A DNA stretch of 10,400 bases from JACVRW01 sp034664105 (GTDB taxonomy: Bacteria; Actinomycetota; Thermoleophilia; Solirubrobacterales; Thermoleophilaceae): contig JAXDIH010000213.1 of assembly GCA_034664105.1 (NCBI GenBank), positions 1 through 10,400 of the forward strand, written 5' to 3'. The position numbers and the translations under genes were made by a program. The notes beneath the pieces are model-generated. The model searched no databases. It had not been told where the DNA came from and saw only the letters and a list, made by a program, of their open reading frames with translations. How positions within the stretch are numbered: position 1 is the first letter of the stretch; each line of letters starts with the position of its first letter. Below, in pieces: positions 1 through 6,362 of the stretch.

Positions 1-203
1 AGCGCGACCTGGGTGGGACCGTCGACGGTGAGCGAGGGCCGGGAGTCGTCAACCACGAGGTTGCCGACGGCGTCGGTGATGCCGGACCCGGGCCAGGCCT
101 TGAATGCCACGAGGGCGCTCACCACGAGGAACAGGAGAAGGGTCGCACCCACCAGAACGCTGGTGGTGCCAAAGCCGGCGATGTATGCCCTGGAAGCTCT
201 CAC
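1..203 (-). CDS. Partial hypothetical protein with N-terminal membrane anchor (runs off left edge)
   Basis: The minus-strand frame opening with GTG at 203 is open to the window edge (about 67 codons seen). It begins VRASRAYIAGFGTTSVLVG, followed by a strongly hydrophobic stretch at about residues 16-33, then KAWPG and a polar segment containing VVDDSRPSLTVDG. This looks like one membrane segment or an uncleaved signal anchor with the rest outside the cytoplasm. Third positions are mostly G or C, as in its neighbours. I chose GTG 203 because the typical positive-then-hydrophobic N-terminus starts there. The frame stays open upstream, so a start at TTG 266 is possible but would add an Arg/Lys-rich, non-coding-looking extension. 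It is divergent from the metal transporter operon and shares its 94-bp upstream region. I do not recognise the family securely, and it does not resemble the N-terminus of a ZnuA-type binding protein. Confidence 0.6.
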   Translation of the reverse strand, partial: MRASRAYIAGFGTTSVLVGATLLLFLVVSALVAFKAWPGSGITDAVGNLVVDDSRPSLTVDGPTQVA

Positions 204-268
204 TGGACGTAGTGCCCCACGTCTTCTTCGGCAGCTCCCACGGGAAGGTTTAGCCCATTTTCGCAATC

Positions 269-287
269 GAGAATGAATCTCATTTAC
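269..287. promoter_or_regulatory. Candidate Fur/Zur-family operator upstream of the metal ABC operon
   Basis: Positions 269-281 form a perfect inverted repeat GAGA-ATGAA-TCTC, and positions 272-284 form a second, shifted one AATGA-ATC-TCATT. The 19 bases match the E. coli Fur consensus GATAATGATAATCATTATC at 13 of 19 positions. It is an AT-rich island in a GC-rich background. It lies 10 bp before the first permease start and overlaps the proposed -10 at 285-290, a position suited to repression. Fur-family regulators (Fur, Zur, Mur) bind sites of this kind, and Zur commonly represses ABC-3 family zinc importers. The metal cannot be told from the site. Confidence 0.5.
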
Positions 288-290
288 GCT
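285..290 (+). promoter_or_regulatory. Probable -10 element (TACGCT) of the metal ABC operon, leaderless
   Basis: TACGCT fits the actinobacterial TANNNT -10 pattern and is followed by exactly 7 nt before the GTG at 298. The transcription start would therefore fall on the start codon. There is no Shine-Dalgarno sequence before the GTG, which agrees with a leaderless mRNA. No good -35 hexamer is visible; TTCGCA at 260-265 is the nearest, at a long 19-nt spacing. Confidence 0.45.
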
Positions 291-297
291 TCGCCCC

Positions 298-1122
298 GTG
301 GAGTTCGCCTCCCTACCCAACCCGGCAGACCTGCTGGAGCTGCGGAGCACACGGATCGCGCTGTTCGAGCTGTCCCTGCTCGCGCTGACCGGCGGGCTTC
401 TCGGCGCGTTCGTGGTGCTGCGCAGGATCGCCTTCTTCGCCCACGCCGCGGGGACCGCCACGTTCCCCGGGTCCGTGGTCGCCCAGGCGGCCTCCTTCAG
501 CCCGCGCGTGGCCGCCCTGGGCCTGGCCCTCGGGTACGCGGGCGGAGTCGAGCGCGCGGGCCGCGCCGGCCGGGACCCCGGCGACGCCGCCACCGGCCTG
601 CTGCTCGTGGCCGCCCTCGGCGGCGGCGTGATCCTGGCCAGCGACGTGTTCGAGTCCAGCTCGTCGGTCGACCGCCTGCTGTTTGGCACCGCGATCGGCC
701 TCGGTGGGGCGGACCTCGTCTTCTCGGCCGCGGCGGCCGCGCTTGCGGCGCTCGGCGTGGTGCTGCTCGGCCGGGCCTGGACCGCGGTGGCCTTCGACCC
801 CGGCGGCGCTCCATCCCTCGGCGTGCCGGCGGAGCGCACGGATCTCGCACTCCTGGCTCTCGTCGCGTTCGCCGTCGTGGCGGCGCTGCCCGCGGTCGGC
901 GCGCTCCTCACGACCGCCGTGTTCGTCGTGCCCGCCGCAATCGCCCGGCTGTTCGCGGGCAGCGTGAGGACGCTCATCGCCATCGGGATCGGCGTCGCGG
1001 CGCTCCAGGGCGCGGCCGGCCTGTATCTCTCGCTGTGGCTGGACGTGCCGCCCGGCCCGGCGGTGGCGGTGGCGGGCGCCGGCGGGTACGCGGCGGCCGC
1101 CCTGCTGAGGGCCGGGCGATGA
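298..1122 (+). CDS. Metal (Zn/Mn-type) ABC transporter permease, ABC-3 family, first copy
   Basis: A 274-residue multi-pass inner-membrane protein of the ZnuB/TroC/SitC (ABC-3) family. It would form the translocation channel for a divalent metal delivered by a periplasmic or lipid-anchored binding protein. Hydrophobic segments lie at about residues 20-40, 58-80, 98-117, 137-157, 184-218, 224-244 and 253-270. The C-terminal half carries the family pattern: VGALLTTAVFVVPAAIARLF at about 200-219 and a GLYLSLWLDVPPGPA stretch at 241-255. In the first cytoplasmic loop the usual AHAVLPG-like motif reads GTATFPG (52-58), so the family's common His is replaced by Thr. The GTG start at 298 is supported by the -10 element exactly 7 nt upstream and by the hydrophobic register. 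The stop overlaps the ATPase start (ATGA, 1119-1122), implying translational coupling. Metal specificity is inferred only from the family and the Fur/Zur-like site upstream. Confidence 0.88.
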   Translation: MEFASLPNPADLLELRSTRIALFELSLLALTGGLLGAFVVLRRIAFFAHAAGTATFPGSVVAQAASFSPRVAALGLALGYAGGVERAGRAGRDPGDAATGLLLVAALGGGVILASDVFESSSSVDRLLFGTAIGLGGADLVFSAAAAALAALGVVLLGRAWTAVAFDPGGAPSLGVPAERTDLALLALVAFAVVAALPAVGALLTTAVFVVPAAIARLFAGSVRTLIAIGIGVAALQGAAGLYLSLWLDVPPGPAVAVAGAGGYAAAALLRAGR

Positions 1123-1862
1123 GCACCGTCGCGGCGCACGGCCTGTCCGTGGGGTACGGCTCCGAGCCGGTACTGACGGAGGTGGAGTTCGAGGCCGGGG
1201 CCGGCACCACGGTCTGCGTGCTGGGCCCCAACGGCGGCGGCAAGACCACGCTCTTCCGGGCCCTCACCGGCGACCTCGAGCCGATCGCCGGCTCGGTGGA
1301 CGTGGCCGCGCGCCCGGCCTACGTCGCGCAGACCGAGCGGGCCCGGCTGGACTTCCCAGTGAGCGCGCTCGACGTCGCGCTGATGGGCGCGCTCGGAAGC
1401 GGCCGCTGGTGGCTTCCGGCCCGCCGCTCCGACAGGGAGGCCGCGCTCGAGGCGCTCGAGCGGGTCGGGCTGGGCGCGCAGGCGAACACACGCTTCGGGG
1501 AGCTGTCCGGCGGCCAACGCCAGCGGGTGTCGATCGCCCGCGCCCTCGTGGCCGCCTCCCCCGTTCTGCTGCTGGACGAGCCGCTCGGCGGGATCGACCC
1601 GGCCAGCGCCGCCTCGATCACGGCCCTCTTCTCAGAGCTGCGCGACGAGGGACGGACCCTGCTGGTGTCCACCCACGACGTGGAGAGCGCGCGCGGCTTC
1701 GACCTCGTGCTCTGCATCAACCGGCGCCAGGTGGCCTTCGGGCCGCCCGCGGAAGTCCTTGGCCGCGAGGTGCTGGAGCAGACCTACGGCAGCGAGATCG
1801 TGGTGCTCAGCGGCGACGGCGAGCCGCTGCGCGCGATCGCTGTCCAGCACCACGAGCACTGA
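1119..1862 (+). CDS. Metal ABC transporter ATP-binding protein
   Basis: A 247-residue cytoplasmic ATPase that powers the two adjacent permeases. All ABC motifs are intact: A-loop Tyr13, Walker A GPNGGGKTT (36-44), Q-loop YVAQ (68-71), signature LSGGQ (129-133) with QR after it, Walker B VLLLDEP (149-155), D-loop around 157-160, and H-loop His186 in STHD. Length and the PVSALDVALMG segment after the Q-loop are typical of the ZnuC/MntB/TroB group. The start ATG overlaps the upstream permease stop by 4 nt. The ORF frame is open far upstream, but that part lies in the wrong frame over the permease gene. The last five residues, HHEH preceded by Gln, are rich in potential metal ligands, which could reflect metal sensing or simply chance. 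Confidence 0.93.
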   Translation: MSTVAAHGLSVGYGSEPVLTEVEFEAGAGTTVCVLGPNGGGKTTLFRALTGDLEPIAGSVDVAARPAYVAQTERARLDFPVSALDVALMGALGSGRWWLPARRSDREAALEALERVGLGAQANTRFGELSGGQRQRVSIARALVAASPVLLLDEPLGGIDPASAASITALFSELRDEGRTLLVSTHDVESARGFDLVLCINRRQVAFGPPAEVLGREVLEQTYGSEIVVLSGDGEPLRAIAVQHHEH

Positions 1863-2698
1863 TGGACGCACTCGACGTCATCCTCGACCCCTGGCGGTCC
1901 GGAATCGACCGCCGCGCGATCGCCGAGGTGGTGCTGCTCGGAGGCTTCTGCGGCGCCCTGTCGTTCTGGGTGGGCAGCTACCGGCTCAGCTACCCCGCCG
2001 AGTCGCTGGCACACGGCCTCCTGCCGGGGCTGGTGCTGGCGGCGCTGGCAGGCGTGCCGCTGGTGCTGGGTGCCGGGGCGGGCGTGGCGCTGGCAGCCGC
2101 GCTCGTGGCCGTGGCGGGGCGCGACGAGCGGATCGGCTCGGACACGGCCACCGCGGTGGTGGTGTCGGGGATGTTCGGCCTCGGCGGACTGCTGGCCCTC
2201 TCGCCGGACGCGCCCGCCAGGCTCGAGGAGCTTCTGTTCGGCGACCCCCTCGGGGTCAGCGACTCGGACCTCATCGCCTCCGCGGTGCTCGCAGCGCTCG
2301 GCGGCGCGGTGCTGTTCGCGCTGCACCGCCCGCTCACGGCCGTTGCGTTCGACCCGTCCGGCGCGGCGTCGGCCGGCCTCGCTCCCGCGCGCGTGCGCAT
2401 GGCGCTCCTGTTCGTGCTGGCCGCCGCGCTGGCGGTGGCCGTTCAGGGCCTGGGCAGCCTCCTGGTGCTTGCCGTGCTCGTGGCGCCCGCGGTGGCGGTC
2501 CGGGGCCGCGCCCGGAGCCCGGGAGCGGCCATGGTCGCGGGGGCAGTCGTGGCCGCCGCGGCCGGAGTCGCCGGGATCTACGCGTCGCACCACCTGGGCA
2601 CTGCCGCCGGCGCGTCGGTGGCGCTGGCGCTCTGCCTCGCCGCCGTGCTCGGGTCGGTCAGGCGGCCTTCGGCTCCGGCCCGTCGCGCAACCGCATGA
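1862..2698 (+). CDS. Metal ABC transporter permease, ABC-3 family, second copy
   Basis: A 278-residue ABC-3 permease whose ATG overlaps the ATPase stop by one base (TGATG). Hydrophobic segments lie at about 19-40, 51-85, 97-113, 136-154, 180-212, 222-241 and 248-264. It keeps the loop motif AHGLLPG (50-56) with the canonical His, the DTATAVVVSGMFGLG stretch (94-108) typical of ZnuB proteins, and GSLLVLAVLVAPA (198-210). It shares TAVAFDP-GA-S-G (about 159-172) with the first permease, so the two are paralogues probably forming a heterodimer with the ATPase dimer. Its last 41 nt overlap the 3' end of lgt on the other strand. No binding-protein gene follows, so the cognate solute receptor must lie elsewhere. 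Confidence 0.88.
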   Translation: MDALDVILDPWRSGIDRRAIAEVVLLGGFCGALSFWVGSYRLSYPAESLAHGLLPGLVLAALAGVPLVLGAGAGVALAAALVAVAGRDERIGSDTATAVVVSGMFGLGGLLALSPDAPARLEELLFGDPLGVSDSDLIASAVLAALGGAVLFALHRPLTAVAFDPSGAASAGLAPARVRMALLFVLAAALAVAVQGLGSLLVLAVLVAPAVAVRGRARSPGAAMVAGAVVAAAAGVAGIYASHHLGTAAGASVALALCLAAVLGSVRRPSAPARRATA

Positions 2699-3410
2699 TC
2701 AGCGCCGCGCCCAGCGCGATCATCGCCAGGCTCACCAGCTGCGCCTGTGTGAGCCCGGCCACCACAGCGTCGTTGCGCCGGATCAGCTCGATCAGCAGTC
2801 GCTCGAGTCCCGCCAGCACGAGGTAGAGGCCGAATAGCAGGCCGGGCGGGAAGCGGTCGCGCAGGTTCCAGAGCACCAGGGCGATCAGTCCCATCGCGAC
2901 CGTTTCGAACACCGGCGTGGGATGGACGTCGTCGGTGGTGGGCACGGTGGCGTCCGGATAGGCCATCCCCCACGGAAGGTCCGTCGCCTCGCCATAGTCG
3001 CCGTCTCCCGACAGCTGGCAGCCAACGCGGCCTATCGCGTACCCGACCGCGAGGCCGGGGGCCGCGAGGTCGAACAGCCTCGCCTCCAGGAAGCCGCGCC
3101 AGCGCGCCCACAGGATCACGCCGATGGCTCCGCCGATCAACCCGCCGAAGAAGACCAGCCCGGAGCCCGAGAAGACGTTGCCCAGGACATCGCCGGAGAC
3201 CCGGTCCCAGTTCTGGATGATGTAGTCGAGCCTCGACCCGACCAGGCCGCCGATGAGCGCGGCAAAGACCGCCTCGTAGGTCCAGTCGGCCGGCTTGCCC
3301 AGCTCCCGCAGCCGCCGGGCGAAGACCGCGCCGGAGCAGAGGAACGCGAACGCGAACGCGATCCCGAAGGTCTGCAGAGAGAGCGGTCCAAGGTGAATCT
3401 CCGGCTGCAT
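2658..3410 (-). CDS. lgt: Prolipoprotein diacylglyceryl transferase
   Basis: Lgt moves the diacylglyceryl group of phosphatidylglycerol onto the lipobox Cys of prelipoproteins, at the outer face of the cytoplasmic membrane. The 250-residue product starts MQPEIHLGPLSLQTFGIAFA, the usual Lgt N-terminus (a GPL-then-aromatic-G pattern before the first membrane helix). The signature region reads GRVGCQLSGDGDYG (127-140), where Arg128 corresponds to the essential Arg of the family. HPTPVFE (163-169) matches the conserved HPTQLYE box. The GCQ-GDGDYG form, in place of GNF-N-E-YG, is a known Lgt variant rather than damage. About seven membrane segments are visible. The ATG at 3410 lies 33 bp from the start of the divergent protease gene. 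The 3' end overlaps the metal permease gene by 41 nt tail to tail. Confidence 0.93.
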   Translation of the reverse strand: MQPEIHLGPLSLQTFGIAFAFAFLCSGAVFARRLRELGKPADWTYEAVFAALIGGLVGSRLDYIIQNWDRVSGDVLGNVFSGSGLVFFGGLIGGAIGVILWARWRGFLEARLFDLAAPGLAVGYAIGRVGCQLSGDGDYGEATDLPWGMAYPDATVPTTDDVHPTPVFETVAMGLIALVLWNLRDRFPPGLLFGLYLVLAGLERLLIELIRRNDAVVAGLTQAQLVSLAMIALGAALIMRLRDGPEPKAA

Positions 3411-3419
3411 GCCCGGCTC

Positions 3420-3425
3420 AGGCTA
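3420..3425 (-). promoter_or_regulatory. Possible -10 element (TAGCCT) for lgt
   Basis: On the minus strand TAGCCT fits TANNNT and lies 9 nt before the lgt ATG, which would give a 5' leader of only about 2 nt. No Shine-Dalgarno sequence or -35 hexamer is apparent. It lies within the 33-bp divergent spacer, 5 bp from the protease -10, so the two promoters would overlap and could compete. Confidence 0.25.
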
Positions 3426-3430
3426 GCCAG

Positions 3431-3436
3431 TACGAT
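3431..3436 (+). promoter_or_regulatory. Probable -10 element (TACGAT) of the subtilase gene, leaderless
   Basis: TACGAT fits TANNNT and is followed by exactly 7 nt (GGCCCGG) and then ATG at 3444, the same geometry as at 285-298 and 7747-7760. It favours ATG 3444 over the in-frame ATG 3435, which overlaps the -10 itself. Confidence 0.45.
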
Positions 3437-3443
3437 GGCCCGG

Positions 3444-5165
3444 ATGCGGAGAGCCGTGCTCGCGACCCTGCTCTGCGCGGCGCCGCTGCTGGCCGCGCCT
3501 GCGCGCGCCTCCCAGAGCCCCCTGGAGGAGCAGGGCATGCGCCAGGCGCTCGCGCGCGAGCTGCCGTCCGCCGTGCTGTCCCTACCGCTGCCGCAACAAG
3601 GCGGCGCCACGGCCTCGACGGCGTCGGCCGACCAGCTGACCCGTATCGCCGCCGCCGGCGGGCCGGTGCGGGTGCTGGTCGGAGTCCGAACGCACGACGA
3701 CCTGCCCGCGGTGGCGAGCCTGCTCGAGCGGCTCGGCGCCGCCCCCGAGGCGTTCGACTCGATGGGAGTCCTGGCCGCCACCGCGCCCGACGGCGCGGCG
3801 CTCGCGCGGGCGCTAGGCGGCGACCCCCGGGTGTCGTACGTGGAGCGCGACGCCACGCTGCACGTGGCCGCGGACCCGCTCGACACCGTCGACCCGCTGA
3901 CCGGGATCAAGTACACGTGGTTCTACGACGACGTCAAGGCCGGCGACGCCCTGCTCGCGGCAGGCGGCGGGTCGAGGCGCTCGATCGCCGTCATGGACAC
4001 CGGGCTGGACATCACGCACCCCGAGTTCGCCGGCCGCACGATCGTCAGGTACGACACCTCGACCAAGGGCCACGACGTGACCGACACGGTCGGCCACGGA
4101 ACGTTCGTCACCGGCCTGATCGCGGCGGTTGACGGCAACGGCATCGGCGGCAAGGGCGTAGCCGGCAACACCAAGGTGTTCGCCATCCGCGGCTCGAAGG
4201 ACGGCGACTTCACCACGCGCGAGCTGCTGCGCGGCATCGACTTCGCGATCCGCCGCGGCGCGGACATCCTCAACATGAGCCTGGCCGGCGGCCAGAGCTC
4301 GGACACGCCCACGCTCGCTCGCGCGCTGGCGCTGGCGTTCCTCAGCGACGTGCTGCCGGTGGCGGCGTCGGGCAACACCGGCACGACCGGCAACCAGCTC
4401 CAGTTCCCGGCCGCCGTGCTCGGCGGCAACCGCGGCCGGCCGGGGATCGGCCTGTCGGTGGGCGCCACCAAGCCCGATGGCCAGCCGGCGGACTTCTCCA
4501 CGCACAACCGCTTCGTGAGCATCGCCGCCCCGGGCGCCAGCGACGACTGCACCGCCGGCGTGCTGTCCACGCTCCCCGCGTTCCCCCAGACCGAGTGGGA
4601 CATCGTCTCCCCCGGCACCTGCCCGTCGCGGCTCGTCCCCCAGCCCGGCGCCCGCTTCGCGTACGGCCAGGGCACCAGCTTCGCGGCGCCGATCGTGTCC
4701 GGGATCGCGGCGCTCACCTGGCAGGTCGAGCCCCGCCTCGCCTCCGAGCAGGTCGCAGAGGTGCTGATCCGCTCGGCGCGCCAGACCGTCGGCACCGGCT
4801 GGAACGAGTACACCGGCGCGGGCATCGTCGACGGCAAGGGCGCGACCGACCTGGCGCGCGCCTACGACGTCACGGCTCCGAAGGCCAACGGCAAGGTGCG
4901 GCGCAGCGGCGAGCGCGTGAGCGTGAGCGCCAGGAAGGTCACGGACCGCACCGAGCCCGGTCGCGAGCTGGCCAACCACGTCACCTACGGCCTGCTCGTA
5001 TCGCGCGACGGCGGCAAGAACTTCGACGTGGCCCTGAGCGGCAAGCGGCGCCCCTTCCACAAGGCCCTCCGCTTGCGCGGCACCAAGGCGAACGTGTTCG
5101 TGGCCTCGGCCTGCGACGCCAACGGCAACTGCGGCGTCAAGCGGCTCGGGCGCTTCAAGCGCTAG
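3444..5165 (+). CDS. Secreted subtilisin-like serine protease (S8 family)
   Basis: A 573-residue exported endopeptidase. Residues 1-23 form a Sec signal peptide (MRR, hydrophobic core, then APARAS with likely cleavage after ARA). There is no lipobox, so it should be released rather than lipidated. Residues about 70-140 look like an I9-type inhibitor propeptide (VRVLVGVRTHDDLPAVASLL, then VSYVERDATLHV). The catalytic domain has the full triad: Asp185 (AVMDTGLDITHPEFAG), His218 (GHGTFVTGLIA) and Ser412 (GTSFAAPIVSGIAAL), with oxyanion Asn311 in AASGNTG. After about residue 470 comes a 100-residue C-terminal domain with no recognised name, beta-rich in appearance, ending in a basic GRFKR tail. 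Cys pairs in DDC/GTC and SACDANGNC could form disulfides outside the cell. The frame is open some 520 nt upstream of 3444, but that part is antisense to lgt. The stop shares CTAG with the stop of the convergent YibE/F gene. Confidence 0.92.
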   Translation: MRRAVLATLLCAAPLLAAPARASQSPLEEQGMRQALARELPSAVLSLPLPQQGGATASTASADQLTRIAAAGGPVRVLVGVRTHDDLPAVASLLERLGAAPEAFDSMGVLAATAPDGAALARALGGDPRVSYVERDATLHVAADPLDTVDPLTGIKYTWFYDDVKAGDALLAAGGGSRRSIAVMDTGLDITHPEFAGRTIVRYDTSTKGHDVTDTVGHGTFVTGLIAAVDGNGIGGKGVAGNTKVFAIRGSKDGDFTTRELLRGIDFAIRRGADILNMSLAGGQSSDTPTLARALALAFLSDVLPVAASGNTGTTGNQLQFPAAVLGGNRGRPGIGLSVGATKPDGQPADFSTHNRFVSIAAPGASDDCTAGVLSTLPAFPQTEWDIVSPGTCPSRLVPQPGARFAYGQGTSFAAPIVSGIAALTWQVEPRLASEQVAEVLIRSARQTVGTGWNEYTGAGIVDGKGATDLARAYDVTAPKANGKVRRSGERVSVSARKVTDRTEPGRELANHVTYGLLVSRDGGKNFDVALSGKRRPFHKALRLRGTKANVFVASACDANGNCGVKRLGRFKR

Positions 5166-6322
5166 TGGGCGTGCGGCTCGATCCCAGCTAGCGCCTCCGG
5201 CTCCTCACCCAGCGCGAGCAGCGCCGCGAGCGCCGTGGTCAGCGGCACGGCGGCGATCAGGCCGATCGACCCGACCAGCGTGGCCACCACCTCCTTCGCC
5301 ACCACCTCGGTGGAGAGCGCTTCGCCGAGGCCGAGGTCGGAGGAGCTGAAGATCAGCAGCACCGGCAGCGACGCGCCGACGTAGGCGAGCACGAGCGTGT
5401 TCACGGTCGCGCTCACGTGGTCGCGGCCGACGCGCTGCGCCACCGCGAACAGCTGCCTGAAGCGGAGCGTGGGGTTGGCGGAGCGCAGGGCGAGCACGGT
5501 CGAGGCCTGGCTCACCGTGACGTCGTCCAGCACGCCCAGCGCCGCGATCACCATGCCGGCGAGCAGCAGCCCCTCGAGCGACAGGTCGGCTCCCGCGATC
5601 TGGAGGAAGGTCGCCTCCTCGCTGGAGAACCCGGTGAGGTGGGCGGCCTTGGTGAAGATCAGCGCGAGCAGCGCGGTGAGCAGCAGGCTGGCCGCGGTGC
5701 CGAGCACGGCTGCGAGCGTCTTCGGCCCGCGCCCGTGGGCCAGCGGGATTGTGATCAGGGCCACCGCCAGCGAGCCGACGATCGCCACCGCGAGCGGCGG
5801 CTTGCCGTCCAGGATCGCCGGCACCACGAACAGGAGCACCAGCGCGAGGCTGAAGCCCAGCCCGACCAGCGAAAGCGCTCCGCGGAGCCCGGCGAACAGC
5901 AGCACGATGGCCGTGAAGGCGAGCGCCAGCACCAGTATCGGGGTGCCGCGCTGGAAGTCGTAGAAGGCGTAGCCCGGCCCGGCCACGGCGACCTGCCCCG
6001 GGGGCGGTTCCGGCGCCTTGGTCACGCGGATGTCGTCGCCCGGGTCGAGGTCGGGATCGAAGCCCTGGATGGCGCTCAGCTGCAGCTGCACGCGCTTGCC
6101 CGCCTGGCGACCGCTGGTGAGGCGCGCAGTCACGAGCTGGCAGCGCTGATTGCCCAGCCCCGGGCAGGTGGTCTCCGTGACCTCGGCCACCTCGGCCTTG
6201 GTGCTGTCGACCGCCAGGCTGCCCTGGAGGCGGGTCGGCGTGCTGCCGGGCCAGAGGATCGCGATCCCGACCGCGGTGCCGACGGCGAGGACCACCGCCA
6301 CCGCGGTGAGTGCTCGTTTCAT
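5162..6322 (-). CDS. YibE/F family membrane protein
   Basis: A 386-residue multi-pass membrane protein of the YibE/F family, whose biochemical role is not established. Residues 8-24 are a membrane anchor. Residues 30-122 form a mostly soluble domain with a Cys pair (CPGLGNQRC, 53-61), a FDPDLDPGDDIRV motif, and the YAFYDFQRG box (118-126) typical just before the first core helix. At least seven hydrophobic segments follow (about 127-145, 149-170, 176-195, 201-224, 250-266, 305-325, 347-372). The family blocks GVLDDVTVSQAS (263-274) and GRDHVSATVNTLVLAYVG (299-316) are both intact. It starts 22 nt after the M23 peptidase stop on the same strand, so the two are probably co-transcribed and both lie under the c-di-AMP riboswitch. 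Its stop codon overlaps the subtilase stop by 4 nt, tail to tail. Confidence 0.87.
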   Translation of the reverse strand: MKRALTAVAVVLAVGTAVGIAILWPGSTPTRLQGSLAVDSTKAEVAEVTETTCPGLGNQRCQLVTARLTSGRQAGKRVQLQLSAIQGFDPDLDPGDDIRVTKAPEPPPGQVAVAGPGYAFYDFQRGTPILVLALAFTAIVLLFAGLRGALSLVGLGFSLALVLLFVVPAILDGKPPLAVAIVGSLAVALITIPLAHGRGPKTLAAVLGTAASLLLTALLALIFTKAAHLTGFSSEEATFLQIAGADLSLEGLLLAGMVIAALGVLDDVTVSQASTVLALRSANPTLRFRQLFAVAQRVGRDHVSATVNTLVLAYVGASLPVLLIFSSSDLGLGEALSTEVVAKEVVATLVGSIGLIAAVPLTTALAALLALGEEPEALAGIEPHAH

Positions 6323-6326
6323 CGGC

Positions 6327-6362
6327 CTATAGGTAGCTGATCGGCTACAGGTAGCCCATCGG
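6327..6362 (-). repeat. Tandem 18-bp duplication of the M23 gene end, including the stop codon
   Basis: On the minus strand, 6362-6345 reads CCG ATG GGC TAC CTG TAG (PMGYL-stop) and the adjacent 6344-6327 reads CCG ATC AGC TAC CTA TAG (PISYL-stop). The two copies match at 15 of 18 bases and are in the same frame. The second copy fills nearly the whole spacer before the YibE/F start at 6322. It also creates a small inverted repeat (GTAGC and GCTAC at 6333-6348). Confidence 0.7.

Noticed and set aside
273..1118. Long open frame upstream of the ATPase ATG, which would give a 529-residue fusion.
   Set aside because: Its translation is an Arg/Gly/Pro-rich shadow of the first permease gene. The ATPase begins naturally at 1119.
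2922..3443. The subtilase frame stays open about 520 nt upstream of 3444.
   Set aside because: That stretch is the antisense of lgt, which has clear family motifs. A signal peptide and a -10 element fix the start at 3444.
5417..6340. Plus-strand open frame (307 codons) opposite YibE/F.
   Set aside because: Composition is Arg/Glu/His/Gln-rich without motifs. The opposite strand encodes a clear YibE/F protein.
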